Positions 24,659-35,330 of a stretch of DNA of 64,000 bases are shown here, in pieces. The notes below the pieces were generated by a model, which was not told the origin of the DNA, ran no database searches, and saw only the letters and a list, made by a program, of their open reading frames with translations. Where the stretch lies: assembly GCF_026213295.1 (NCBI RefSeq), contig NC_079417.1, positions 9,431,511 through 9,495,510 on the forward strand, given 5' to 3'. The DNA is from Gadus chalcogrammus. Its lineage: Eukaryota > Chordata > Actinopteri > Gadiformes > Gadidae. The first letter of the stretch is position 1, and each line of letters starts with the position of its first letter. The position numbers were made by a program, and so were the translations under genes.

Positions 24659-26384
24659 ATGACAGTTGAATATTTTTCTATTGAGTATGACGCCAACAAC
24701 TCTAAAAACACCTTTACCAATGGGGATACCATAACAGGGCGCATCATCCTGCAGGTTTCAAAGAAAACGCGCATTCAGTCTCTGATTTTTAGAGCTAAGG
24801 GGAAAGCCAATGTTTGCTGGCATGAACACTACGGTCAGAATATACATGTTGTGATAACTTCTCATGAGAAATACTATGACATCGAGCGTCCCATCTTCAC
24901 AGAGGCGGGAAGAGATGGTAAAGTATTTGTCCTCCTTCTTAAAGAAGACTATAGCTAATGTTAATGTAATTTATAATGCTTTTCTCTGAGAATATGTCTG
25001 GATGGTACATTTTAATTTCCTTTTCAAATGGCTGGCCTATATTTATGATCATTGTAACATAAACAAGGGGTTGTATTTTCTAATGCTCAGAAGTCCTCGG
25101 CCAAGGAAGACATTCCTTTCCATTCGCCTTCAAACTACCAGACAGGTAGACCTAAACTTGAGGATGACATGTTTTTCCCTTGGCAAATGCCTTGATTTAA
25201 TGAATAAATAACGATGTGTGATAGGGACATGCCATCCACTTTCAAAGCTACCGAAGGCAAAGTGGTCTACCAGCTGAGGGCTCAACTGAATCAGTCAATG
25301 AGTTTATCAAAGAAAACCAGAGCCAAGTTCACCTTTGTGTCAAAACCAGACATGACGATTCCAATGCTTATGGTAATATGGTGCCCATTCTCTGTTTACA
25401 ATAGAATAGTAATAATAATACAAATTATTTTTAAGGGTTAACAACTTTTTGGTGGGGATTTGGAGGTTATTTTCATAATCTCTCAGGAGTTTATTTCTAA
25501 ACATCTAGGAACCTCAGTATGGTTGCAAGGATCAATCAGTCACATTCTTCGCCTCTGGAAACATCTCGCTGAACATTTCCATACAAAAGATGGGATATCG
25601 GCAAGGTATTTATTTATTCTCAATTGTAGTTGCATCATTCAGTTTAGTCGACAGGAATCTATAATGTGAAGTATAGAATCGGTGTGACTCTGACCAAAGC
25701 GAGTATATGACCTTGCACGTTTCCCCCATACCATAGCTCATCCCAGAGTAGCTTCTGCTACTGGGTTATGCTGCTCTACATCCAGGACCTCATGTATCTG
25801 AGTCCACTCACAACAATTGTTTGAGGAATGCAGCAGTATATGACCCAACTGTCATGTGATCATTCTTACAAAGTGTTTGACTGCCCCCTTAAGGTGAGGG
25901 GCTGAAGGTGGTGGCGGAGATCAGCAACTGTTCCACTCGTGTGGTGAAGCCAAAGTTCCTCCTTTACGAAAAGAAGAGCTTCTTTGCCCAGGGCCGCAGG
26001 AGAGTACACACGCACAACATTGTGAAAGAGAAGGGTGAGGAGGTGGGCTCGTCCTGCACACAGACCGTCGCCAAGACGATCTGCATCCCCCCAGAGCTGC
26101 CTCCCTCCATCCTTAACTGCTCCATCATTAAGTTGGAGTATAGGCTGAAGGTAAAGCATGCACTTCACCAGATGTATTCATTGTAGGATTCATTCTGAGT
26201 AAGAAAGAATCGACAACAGTTTAATATTAATATCACACATTTTCTGTCCTGTTTCAAGGTGTTTCTCGATGTGACTCTGGCTAAAAATCCTGAAATCAAA
26301 TTGCCAATTATTATTCTTCCCTGCGTCGGTTCTGTTACTACTAAAGGATCAGGCGTGGAGGAAAGCGCCTCGGCATACCTGTAG
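24659..26384 (+). CDS. Arrestin domain-containing protein 3-like, gene 4 (6 exons, 313 aa)
   Basis: Exons are 24659-24917, 25091-25145, 25225-25372, 25509-25605, 25894-26150 and 26259-26384, with phases as in the other copies. Exon 2 is only 55 nt (EVLGQGRHSFPFAFKLPD). Exon 4 encodes EPQYGCKDQSVTFFASGNIS and lies in a different frame from a longer overlapping open frame; homology and splice phase decide it. N-terminal arrestin features are TNGDTITGRIILQV and IQSLIFRAKGKANV. C-terminal features are VVAEISNCSTRVVKPKF and SILNCSIIKLEYRLKVFLDV. The tail is short and ends ESASAYL, without PPxY. The AATAAA at 26535-26540, 150 bases after the stop, is a good polyadenylation candidate. The role is as an alpha-arrestin adaptor by family; without PPxY it may not recruit NEDD4-type ligases. 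Confidence 0.9.
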
Positions 26385-26534
26385 ATGGATATTGTGTTTC
26401 TAAATGTGTCTAGAAGTAAAATCAATGAAGTGGACTTCATGGACAATATCAGCAACAACTTTTGTTAGTATTGTACTTAATTATGTTATAAACTAAACCT
26501 TTTAAAGTGCAGAGTAAACCAAGACGACATTCTA

Positions 26535-26540
26535 AATAAA
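26535..26540 (+). promoter_or_regulatory. Candidate polyadenylation signal of arrestin-domain gene 4
   Basis: AATAAA 150 bases past the stop codon, followed by T-rich DNA. It is the first canonical hexamer after this gene. Confidence 0.55.
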
Positions 26541-26952
26541 CTATTTTGTTTAATAATGTATTTTATTTTTCTAAATTTTCATATTTGAATGGGGGGAGTG
26601 GGGGTGGTGGGGGACTGTGCTGCTGGGCACTGCGATGTCTTCGGTTACCAAAGTGAAAACGGACTCCTGCAACCTTGATCACATGATCAGGTGTGACAGA
26701 GATACCTGCAGGCTAAAGGTTGGCTGAAAAGATCTCCTGTTCCAGTCATGCCACTTTTATCAGTAGCCTATGCTGGCTTGTTTCTCCGTTGGGATGCAAA
26801 GGATGGACTAAAACGTACTTCCAATGGATTGCCCGGTTTTATTTAGAGATCCCTGTCTCTCACTCCATATTCTTCAAATATTTTGACAATCTTTCAATTT
26901 TCTTTACCAGAACGAAAATATCCATCTATTTTTTTTTTTTTTATATAATACA

Positions 26953-29380
26953 ATGACTATAAAACATCTACGTGTGGAATGTGACCAGAAGAATGGGACA
27001 ACGGGAGCGTTTTCTCCAGGGGATATACTCTTTGGAAGAGTCATGGTGATGGCCGATAAGGAGACCAAGGTGCAATGTTTAATTGTCAAAGCAAAAGGAA
27101 AAGTGGAGGTGAAGTGGCCTGAGCAGCAGGGGAACGGTCCTCCAGGGGTCATCAGTGACAAGAAGAGATACTTTTATTTTGAAAAGATCCTTCTTCAGGA
27201 CAAAAAAGCAGATGGTTTGTACTTCAGTGAAGGTTTTTTGGTGGTCGATACCGAGTACTCATACACGTATACATAATTAAATGACACATGTCGTCTTTTA
27301 TAAAGGTTCTGTTATCATCGGACAAGGCGAAAATTCCTATTCATTCAGCTTTGATATTCCAAATAGGTGAGTGTGTTTTATCCAGCTTGGACTTTTAACA
27401 CATCTTCATTCTAGTACTATGTCATGTAAACAGTCCCCTTAAGAACTCTCAAAATGTTGAATGTTTGACTTGTTCTCCCATTCTTTCCCTACAGAGATAT
27501 GCCTTCGTCTTATGAGGGGAAATGGGGGAGCATTACATATAGTCTGCACACAAAACTGACCCAGACAGCTTGGCAAGTATACAAAGCCAAGACTCAGTTT
27601 CCAGTTTTAACAAAGAATGAATTCCCCTTCGGCTCAAAGTCAGAGATGATTATCATAGGACTAAAGGTATGGCAACATAACAATTTAAAAAGGCTTCGTT
27701 ACTTCAGTTGCGATCCGTTTGCAACAATTTAATATTCACTTTTTTCTTTTGGTTTCAGTACCGCAGTAGACACCTTTATGCGATGGATAATAATAATGAC
27801 AAATACCCTTTTTTAACACCCACAGGAGCCACAGTGTGCCACCAGGATTTCATTCTGTGGCTCTGGAAAAGTCACTGTTAATGTTTCGACTGAAAACATG
27901 GGTCTGACACAAAGTTAAGGCAGTTTGATGTGTGGGTGTGTGTGTGTGTGTGTTGCTTATTTGAATCAACACAGCATAACGCACCAGATGGTGACATATT
28001 TCCATCTCTCCTTCCATTAACTACCTTCTATTTGTAACACTCCTGCTCCAGGTGAATCCATGGAAGTGAGAGCGGAGGTCCTCAACGACTCTGCGTTCGC
28101 CGTGACCCCCAGGTTTTACGTGTGCGAGAAGCAGACGTTTGTCACGCGTTCCCAGAGGACGGTGGTGCACGTCAGTCACGTCGAGTTTGGGACCGGGGGT
28201 TGCGCTGTCCCTGCGGCTAGCGCCACGACAATAGCGAGGGTGCTGACCGCCCCGCCACAACTCCACCCCACCTTCTTCAACTGCTCCATGATGAGACTTG
28301 AGTACCGGCTGAAGGTATGGCACGCATGTCCGGACAAACGCACACACAGACACAGACACACATGCACACAAACATGCATATATAGACACACACACAGGCA
28401 CGCAAACACACAGACACAGGTACATACTGGCACGCGTACACACAGGCAAAAGACACACACAGGCTCTATTGTGTTTGGAGAAAGAGAAGCCTTTGCGGGG
28501 GTTGGGGGGGGGGGGGGGTTAGGGGGTGGGGCTTGGGGGTCAGGGGGAGGGCTGGGTCTTGGCCACTCGAGGAGTCACAACACAGCTTGTCTGCTCCAAC
28601 TAATGAGAGTGCATGTGGACGCAGGTCTCAAATTACAGACCAACCAGTTTTGTCAAGGCCCGGACTCAAAATAGTCCGGGATCAATGCACTTCAGTCTCA
28701 GACTAATGACGAGCGTTTCGAATGCCCTGCGTGCAACCTATTGGTTGTCGTTTGAACAGCTATACTGTGATAATTCATCTAGTTAGGTTGAAATGGGGTG
28801 CTTTACAATGTACATACACATGAAGAGTTAACATGATGTGTATATAGGGCGGCTCGTGGCTCAGCCCACTACCCGCTGACCACACAGACATTGTAGAGAC
28901 ACACGCTTGATTCTGACCATTGTTTCTGTGCTACATTCCCTCCCTCTTCCACCCCAGCTTCCTGTCTTTTCCTCACTCTGCTGTCCATAAAGGCCTAACA
29001 AGAATGTGTGTATATATATACGAATGTATTATGTATCAATATAATTTAACTTGTCTACAGTTCATACATTTTAGGAATGTGGAGTAGGTTTTCCTATATC
29101 TGTGTCACAGTATATATCATACATTTCTTTACTGTCAATGATAAATCATCTTTTAAAAAATCCTTTCACTCTATGAAGTATACTTTATGACAGACTTAAC
29201 ACTGTATATTATGCTCATTGGTAGGTCATGCTTGAGTTTGCGCAGGCAAGAAACGCTGAGATCAAGCTTCCTTTGATCATCCTGCGAGGTTACACAAGAC
29301 CACTGGAGCAGAAAACCAAGAAATCACAACGCTTCAAGTCACTTCCTGGTCGAAGTCCACTTCCTTCCTGTATAAACTGA
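26953..29380 (+). CDS. Arrestin domain-containing protein 3-like, gene 5 (6 exons, 333 aa)
   Basis: Exons are 26953-27214, 27306-27366, 27495-27666, 27826-27913, 28052-28314 and 29225-29380. The N-terminal fold starts MTIKHLRVECDQKNGTTGAF, with SPGDILFGRVMVMADKETKV. The C-terminal fold includes CGSGKVTVNVSTENMG, MEVRAEVLNDSAFAVTPRF and FNCSMMRLEYRLKVMLEF. Exon 3 is 172 nt instead of 145-148, adding about nine residues near its end. Exon 4 is 88 nt instead of 97-103 and ends with a less usual donor (AAA|GTTAAG), so the conserved Gly at the next junction becomes Ser. The basic tail (KTKKSQRFKSLPGRSP) has no PPxY. Intron 5 (28,315-29,224) holds CA and poly-G tracts. The gene is intact and is the last of the array. 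Confidence 0.9.
28340..28560. repeat. CA-rich and G-rich tracts in intron 5 of gene 5
   Basis: Imperfect CACACA/GACACA (28,340-28,460) followed by a run of guanines with short interruptions (28,498-28,555). Reading through the splice donor gives an apparent 204-aa frame that is not real coding sequence. Confidence 0.85.
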
Positions 29381-29445
29381 GCTGCTTAGATGAATAGAAT
29401 GTTTGTTGTTTAATATTGACTCAAATAGTTTTCATTCTTTCTATT

Positions 29446-29497
29446 TGTGTGTGTTTGTGCGTGTCTGTTGTGTGTGTGTGTGTGTGTGTGTGTTTGT

Positions 29498-29554
<57 letters not shown>

Positions 29555-29555
29555 T

Positions 29556-29600
<45 letters not shown>

Positions 29601-29640
29601 GGTGTCGGTTTATGTATGTGTTTATGTGTGTGTGTATGTG
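29446..29640. repeat. (TG)n microsatellite, interrupted by two TTTGTCCTTT spacers
   Basis: Three TG arrays separated by the identical spacer GTTTGTCCTTTTG, which suggests internal duplication of the tract. Confidence 0.95.
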
Positions 29641-30104
29641 TCGTGTGTCTCTCGACACAACTTTCAATTGTTTTCCTGCATTGTGCCCATTCATTCACTA
29701 GAGGGAGACATTTGCCACATTTTAGAGTTGTAAGGTAGGACGTAAGTAAACTCACTGAGTTGTCTCGATGTCCGCTATTTTGACAATATTGTCATCAATC
29801 TTGGCCAAAAATCTAGTGTGTGGTAGAATATCCTCCATAACCCTTTGAAGTAATACGGTGTGTCATGTCTAGGACAGACAAAAACGAACTATTCATGTGA
29901 CATTCATGCAATTAAATATAAAATGATAAAACAGTTTTGAAATATAAGATTGGATTCCCGTTTCCTAAGCCTACTAGAAGGATACTCTGGTACCATCAGT
30001 CTACAAGATTAACCAACCTAAGCTTCCAACTACCTATCCCATGCACATACACGTACACGTACACGCACGCACACAAATACCCAGATGGTGTGTTTTGCGA
30101 TCCC

Positions 30105-30180
30105 CTATGCCACAGGCTGGCCGTGGACATCTGGGATTGAACCCAGAAGGCCTCTACCTCTCAGCTGTGCTTCTGAGGTA
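30105..30180 (-). mobile_element. tRNA-like SINE fragment
   Basis: The minus strand reads TGAGAGGTAGAGG, then CTTCTGGGTTCAATCCC, an A box-like and a perfect B box-like element spaced as in tRNA-derived SINEs. The complete tRNA fold was not confirmed. Confidence 0.4.
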
Positions 30181-31157
30181 TAGAGGGACACTCATAAAAC
30201 CCTTCTGGTTGTGACTCAGTCAGCAGTGGTGTCTTTCGCCTAAATGAACTTGCGATAAGCCTATCAATAACTTTGGTAAGACCTTTGCAACAACAACAAT
30301 AGAAGAATGAGATCAGTAGTTTAGTTTAGGACTGCAATGTAAGCACCAAAATACCTGCATTGACTGTTCTGAGGGGCAACATGTGCGTCTTACTTGGTTG
30401 GACCATTGGTTATATACTTCATACAGGGGCTTAACCCTTTTCCTTGTCTTTATCTGTGTGACACTCTCCCGTTTGGCTTTGCGTGTCGAGGCTTTGACTT
30501 TCGGTATTCCGGTCTCTCCCTCTGGCCTGAACCGCATGACATGAACTGCATTTGAATGTGAGACAAGGAGCGGAGTGGTAAGCGAGTATTAAATGAGAGC
30601 CATTTCTCTTTTGAATCAGTGCAATGTTAATAGCCTTAACCTGCGCAGAGTAGGCCTACATTTACTAGAATAGAATAGAATATAATCAAATAGAACGGAA
30701 AAGAGAGTAGTTTGGTTGTGTTTTCGGGTTTGGTGGAGCCAGTCCACCTGCAGTAAAGACCAGACCGGTAGTCATGGCTCCTATCCGGCATGGCGGTGGA
30801 TCTGGGTTGGAAACCCTGCCTGGTTACCAGCCTGGCTCCACATGCGGCAGGCAGGCAGGCAGGCCTCCAGCCAGCCTGCTCCCTCAGCGCACCACAACCT
30901 CTCTCCTGGTTTAGGGAGGGGGGAGGGGGGAGGGGGGTGGAGAATGGAGGGGGGGGGGAGGAGTGGCCTCTGGCGCCTCCCACCCCCGTAGCCAAAGACA
31001 GTGCCATGACAACCGTGCAGGCCTGCTGGCGACTCCCTGTCTTCGCCGGCCATGGTTGCCATGGCGACTCCCCGCAGGGCTCCCGCAGATCAGCGGGAGG
31101 GGCGTCCAGTTGACTAACCCTCTCCCAGCTGGGGAACGGCTGAGGGAGAGCAGTATT

Positions 31158-31267
<110 letters not shown>

Positions 31268-31658
31268 GGCGGAAGAGAGGTGTTGTTTTTGTGTGTGCGT
31301 GTGTTTGTGTGTGTGCTTTTGAGTATCAGTGTGTGCTTGTGTGGGATGGCACGGCAGAGCCTGAAGAGGGAGAGATGCAGCAACCCAGAAAACGGCAGAG
31401 TGAGCTCTAGATGCCACAGCTGAGCGCAAAGAGAGAGAGGGGGAGAGAGTCGGAGAGAGATAGAAACCCCAGAAGGAAGACACAGGAGACAGACAGTCTA
31501 AACTACAAAAACAGGCCCACAGATTCAGCATAACCACTTCTCCCAGTCTTCCACTGTTTGATTGTGCTTATATTATTAAGCAGTTATATCCCACACTCAT
31601 ACATACATCCATATAGCTGTTTAACTATGACTCCAAACAGACACACACCCAACTATGT

Positions 31659-31661
<3 letters not shown>

Positions 31662-31715
<54 letters not shown>
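31662..31715. repeat. (TA)n microsatellite
   Basis: Uninterrupted AT dinucleotides for about 50 bases. Confidence 0.95.
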
Positions 31716-31718
<3 letters not shown>

Positions 31719-32761
31719 TTATATAAATAAATGTATACATTGGCAGTACATGTCATGGCAGTACTAGTCTGTAGTAGTGGTAGTTGTGGCAAATGCTAAC
31801 TATTTATATTCCTTCCCTGCCGCGTCGACTTTATGGCAGCAGAATAGATGGCTTAATAAGCTTTTCTTCATCATAAATTATGCATATGACTCAAATGAAA
31901 GACATTAGTCACTAGCATCACTAACAATGATCAACTATGGTGAAACTCGATTTGTTTCAGTGAAAAACAAAGAAAGAAAACCAACTCTCAGTCTTTCAGT
32001 CTTGAGTCCTGGTAACAAACCCAGTACCAGGGGGGCTGGGGCGTGATAGGTCCGCAGATGGCGTGATAGGTCCACAGACGCCGTACGTCTCAGTAGTAAA
32101 GCATGATTTGCAAAATGGTACCACCATGTCTACGGGAAACAGAACGGAGGGCCTTTCCCTACTCACTAATTGTTCCAAGCTGTGTCCCCTCCAAGAACTA
32201 GGTAATCACTGATTTCATGTGTGGGTTTGAGAGATCAGTCGAGGCTCACTCTTTAACTGTTGGGGGGGTCATTTCATTTACTACCATGTATGTACAATGC
32301 CGTTCATGTACTTTCATGCATGCATTTTGTAAAGTGAGGTGGTATGCTGTTTCTTACATTTCTACAAAGAAGGAAATGGAGATGCATTATAATGAAGTTT
32401 TTATTTGTAAAATGAGAGAAATTTCCCATAGTAAACATTTGCTGATGTATTGTAAGTGCAGAAAGATCTTCATTTTTTTTTATTATATAAAACCAATGTA
32501 TTTTTGTCAATGTATAAAAAAGTGTGACAAGGCAATTTTGTCAGTGTAATAAAGGCAATTTGCCAAAACATACATTCTAACCTAAAACAAAATGACCTAC
32601 TTAATTTCAAATTGTACTAGTTATTCGTGCAATAGTATTCATTCTACCCTAAAACTATCTCTACGTAAAGTGTGTGGTTATATTTTGCACTTGTTGTGGC
32701 AACCTTTGGATTTACAAATCTTAAAAAAAACAAAAACTTTGACACAAGTTGATCTTGACAC

Positions 32762-32812
32762 ACATATATATATATATATATGCATATATATATATATACA
32801 TATATATATAGA
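32762..32812. repeat. (TA)n microsatellite, interrupted
   Basis: AT dinucleotides with GCATAT and ACATAT interruptions, about 30 bases beyond the stop codon of the piggyBac-derived gene. Confidence 0.9.
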
Positions 32813-32841
32813 AAACCTAAACAAACAAAAAAGCTTATCTT

Positions 32842-34941
32842 TTATTTATGAAACTCAGAGAAGCAGCCTCCCCTGCATAGGTGGACATTGCATATCTTGC
32901 ACCCGAACACGCTCTCGTGCCGCAGCCCCTTGTTGGTGCAGTTCCTGCAGCGCCGCGAGCGCTCCGACATGCGCTCCAGCCGGTGGCCGTACTCGATGGG
33001 CGAGTCGGCGTGCCTCTTCCGGGCCGCCCGCTCCATGCCCCTGGCCCCCTGGTAGTCCCCGATCAGCTGCTGCGCCAGCCGCACCCGGAAGTGGCGCTGG
33101 GTGAACTGCTTGCCGCTGAAGCCCGACGGCGGCGCGCCGCCCCGGCTCTCCCGCAGGATGATGTAGGCGTCCACGATGCAGAGGTTCACGAAGAACCACA
33201 GGAAGTAGCGCCACCAGCGCTTGCACGGCCGGCCCACCTGGTAGCATTCCCGCAGCTGGTCGCACAGGTCCACGCCGCGCATGTTCTCCTGGTACAGCAT
33301 CAGGGGCAGCGGGCGGGGCAGGCCCAGCGGCACGCCCAGCGAGAGCCCGCCGCTCCCCTCCCCCTCCGCGCCGTCGCTGTCCCCCTCCCCCTCCTCCCCG
33401 TCCTCCCCGTCCGCCTCCCCCTGCGGCGGCGGCGCCGGTGGCGGCTGGCTCGGCCCGATGCCCACGATCCCCGGCGCCGAGTTGGTCGACAGGCAGCTGA
33501 TCACCTTGTCGTCCCGCGTCACCGTGGCGACCAGGTTCCCCCGCTGGCACTGGTAGAACTCCCCCGGGGAGAGCTTGCCCACGTTGCGCGGACAGAGCAC
33601 CTCCGGGTAGCCCCTGCGGCCCGTCTGGGTGGGCCCGCAGGCGTACAGGCCGTCCCGTAGCAGCCGCTGCATGAGTGGCACCGAGGTGAAGAAGCCGTCC
33701 ATGAAGAGGTGGTGGTACTGGCCCTCCAGGCCCCGCACCAGGGACGTCACCACCCTGTAGCCCAGGGAGGCGGTGGCCACGTCCTGGCTGGGCTTGCCCA
33801 CGTAGATCCTGGCGCGGTGGCAGTAGCCCGAGCGAGAGTCACACAGCATCCACAACGTCAGGCCTTTCTTGAAGGGCTTGGAGGGCATGTACTGCGTGGG
33901 GGAGAAGCGCCCCTTGGCGGAGATGCCCGATCTGTCGATGGTCAAGCAGCGGTTTGGTGTGTAGGCGTCCCACATGGTGTTGTCCAGCACGTCCAACAGC
34001 GGGCGGATCTTAAACAGGCCGTCGTAGCCCCGCTCGCCGCGCACGGGTTCCGACTCACGGTCACACAGCTGGAGATATTGTGTGAGCTTTTCAAAGCGCC
34101 TTGCGGTCATTGTTTTTTTAAAGCCTGCGTTGCCAATGAAAATGTCACTGGCCCAGTACATGCCAGAGTCTGGAAGTTGATTGATACCCATCAAAATGTT
34201 TAGTCCCACATAAGCTTTCATCTCTCTGAGATCAGTGGGGTGCCAGTGGGGGTCTGATTTTCCGCTCATTCTTTGCCGATAGAGGGCGTAATTATTTGTT
34301 TGTTCTACCATGTGTTCAAAAAGAGAATCTGGGAAGAGTAGCCGGAAATAGTCACGGGTGTCAGCATCGTCCCCCAGCGAATGCTGAGGGCCACTTACAG
34401 CAGAGAAGGGTTCGATCGAAATCACCTGGTCAGGTTCTCCCCAGAAGTCAGGAGAAGTGCAGTCCTCGTCCAAGTCATCATCAAAGCTGAAAAAACTCGT
34501 GCGTTCCTCCTCCTCTAGGTCGGAGAAATCGATATCCGAGTCGTTTGAGGTGGTATCAGAGCAGTTATTGGAGGTAGCATAATAACAGTCCTCTGTGTAC
34601 TCCTCCTCCTCGTGTTTGATTCCATTACCCGTGACCAAAATAATGTTACAGCCACCTCCGGCGATGAAACTAGCGGCGTCTGCAGCCTCCGCCGCCGCGG
34701 CGGCTGTGTTCGCGGATCCATTCTCCCCCTCGCCGCCGCCGTCATCCTCCTCCCGTTCTCCGGCTTCTTCGTCTTCCTCCTCGTCCGAGTCGGGCTTTCG
34801 AAAGGGGATTTCAAACCACTTCACATCGGCCGAAAGATTAAGAGGAGACTCTTGACTCTTGTCACACACCGTTGTAGTTTCTGCGTCCGCGCTAGTTTCC
34901 AAAATAGTAAAAAGCTCTCTCCTTTTTCTTGCCGTCGCCAT
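32842..34941 (-). CDS. piggyBac transposable element-derived protein (PGBD4-like), single exon, 699 aa
   Basis: One uninterrupted frame. The N-terminus (1-190) is acidic and low in complexity, with Asp/Glu and Ala runs. The transposase domain (about 195-600) matches the piggyBac family: RDYFRLLFPDSLFEHMVEQTN, then MKAYVGLNILMGINQLP, YMPSKPFKKGLTLWMLCD and NMRGVDLCDQL. The Asp triad appears kept at D336 (LTIDRSG), D415 (LFMDGFF) and D558 (RGVDLCD), although the usual Glu after the first Asp is Arg. A Pro/Glu/Gly-rich insert (497-545) sits between D2 and D3. The C-terminus has the Cys/His finger typical of piggyBac: C665, C668, C681, C684, H687, C689, C693 and H698. The start has a good context (GACATGG). 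No TTAA-flanked terminal repeats were seen, so it is either a domesticated gene or an old copy under constraint. The 3' half is very GC-rich, unlike its neighbours. Confidence 0.88.
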   Translation of the reverse strand: MATARKRRELFTILETSADAETTTVCDKSQESPLNLSADVKWFEIPFRKPDSDEEEDEEAGEREEDDGGGEGENGSANTAAAAAEAADAASFIAGGGCNIILVTGNGIKHEEEEYTEDCYYATSNNCSDTTSNDSDIDFSDLEEEERTSFFSFDDDLDEDCTSPDFWGEPDQVISIEPFSAVSGPQHSLGDDADTRDYFRLLFPDSLFEHMVEQTNNYALYRQRMSGKSDPHWHPTDLREMKAYVGLNILMGINQLPDSGMYWASDIFIGNAGFKKTMTARRFEKLTQYLQLCDRESEPVRGERGYDGLFKIRPLLDVLDNTMWDAYTPNRCLTIDRSGISAKGRFSPTQYMPSKPFKKGLTLWMLCDSRSGYCHRARIYVGKPSQDVATASLGYRVVTSLVRGLEGQYHHLFMDGFFTSVPLMQRLLRDGLYACGPTQTGRRGYPEVLCPRNVGKLSPGEFYQCQRGNLVATVTRDDKVISCLSTNSAPGIVGIGPSQPPPAPPPQGEADGEDGEEGEGDSDGAEGEGSGGLSLGVPLGLPRPLPLMLYQENMRGVDLCDQLRECYQVGRPCKRWWRYFLWFFVNLCIVDAYIILRESRGGAPPSGFSGKQFTQRHFRVRLAQQLIGDYQGARGMERAARKRHADSPIEYGHRLERMSERSRRCRNCTNKGLRHESVFGCKICNVHLCRGGCFSEFHK

Positions 34942-35330
34942 GTCGGGGTACTAAAGTGTCCCTGCATGAGTCTTTTTTATTTATTTTCTACGTACAAAAT
35001 AGTATCGGAAACCGCGTATTTTTTTCCCTTAAATCAACTAACCTGCCACTTAGAGCTGCCCCCCCTTCAGCTAAACTTGCTGGTTGTTAACCTATGCGGT
35101 CTCCATACGCTTGGTTCTCATTGTTTCCGCTCCGGGTTTTTCGACGCTTTGTAGCGCAGTGTGGCCGCAGACGTCAGAAGCTGCATGCATGTCCTGCTTT
35201 GTAGGGCGTTTTGCGACTGCAGCTGGTTGGGTTGCTAGTTCGCTAGGCTGGCAGATGGCCGCTCGCTGTTCTATGCCCGCTGGCATTCGCCACTATCAAT
35301 AACCGGATAGCCGTTGCATCATGGAGAAGA
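34942..35330 (-). promoter_or_regulatory. Probable promoter/5' UTR region of the piggyBac-derived gene
   Basis: Moderately GC- and CpG-rich DNA upstream of the ATG, in contrast to the AT-rich flank beyond. It has no clear TATA box and no splice acceptor near the start codon. AGATGGCCGC at 35,255 resembles a YY1-type element. Support is compositional only. Confidence 0.35.

Noticed and set aside
25460..25669. 69-aa frame covering exon 4 of arrestin-domain gene 4
   Set aside because: Wrong frame. The exon starting at 25509 encodes EPQYGCKDQSVTFFASG, which matches the paralogues and the splice phase.
26935..26952. TATA box at TTTTATATAATA before gene 5
   Set aside because: It is immediately next to the start codon, too close for a promoter that leaves a 5' UTR; part of a T-rich run.
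28060..28674. 204-aa frame reading past exon 5 of arrestin-domain gene 5
   Set aside because: After 28,314 it runs into the CA- and G-rich intron; the paralogues splice here (CTGAAG|GTATGG).
32881..33660. 259-aa forward frame opposite the piggyBac-derived gene
   Set aside because: An antisense shadow of a GC-rich coding region; the minus-strand frame carries all family motifs.
32715..35035. TTAA sites as target duplications of a complete piggyBac transposon
   Set aside because: The TTAA at 32,721 and 35,029 have no matching inverted repeats beside them.
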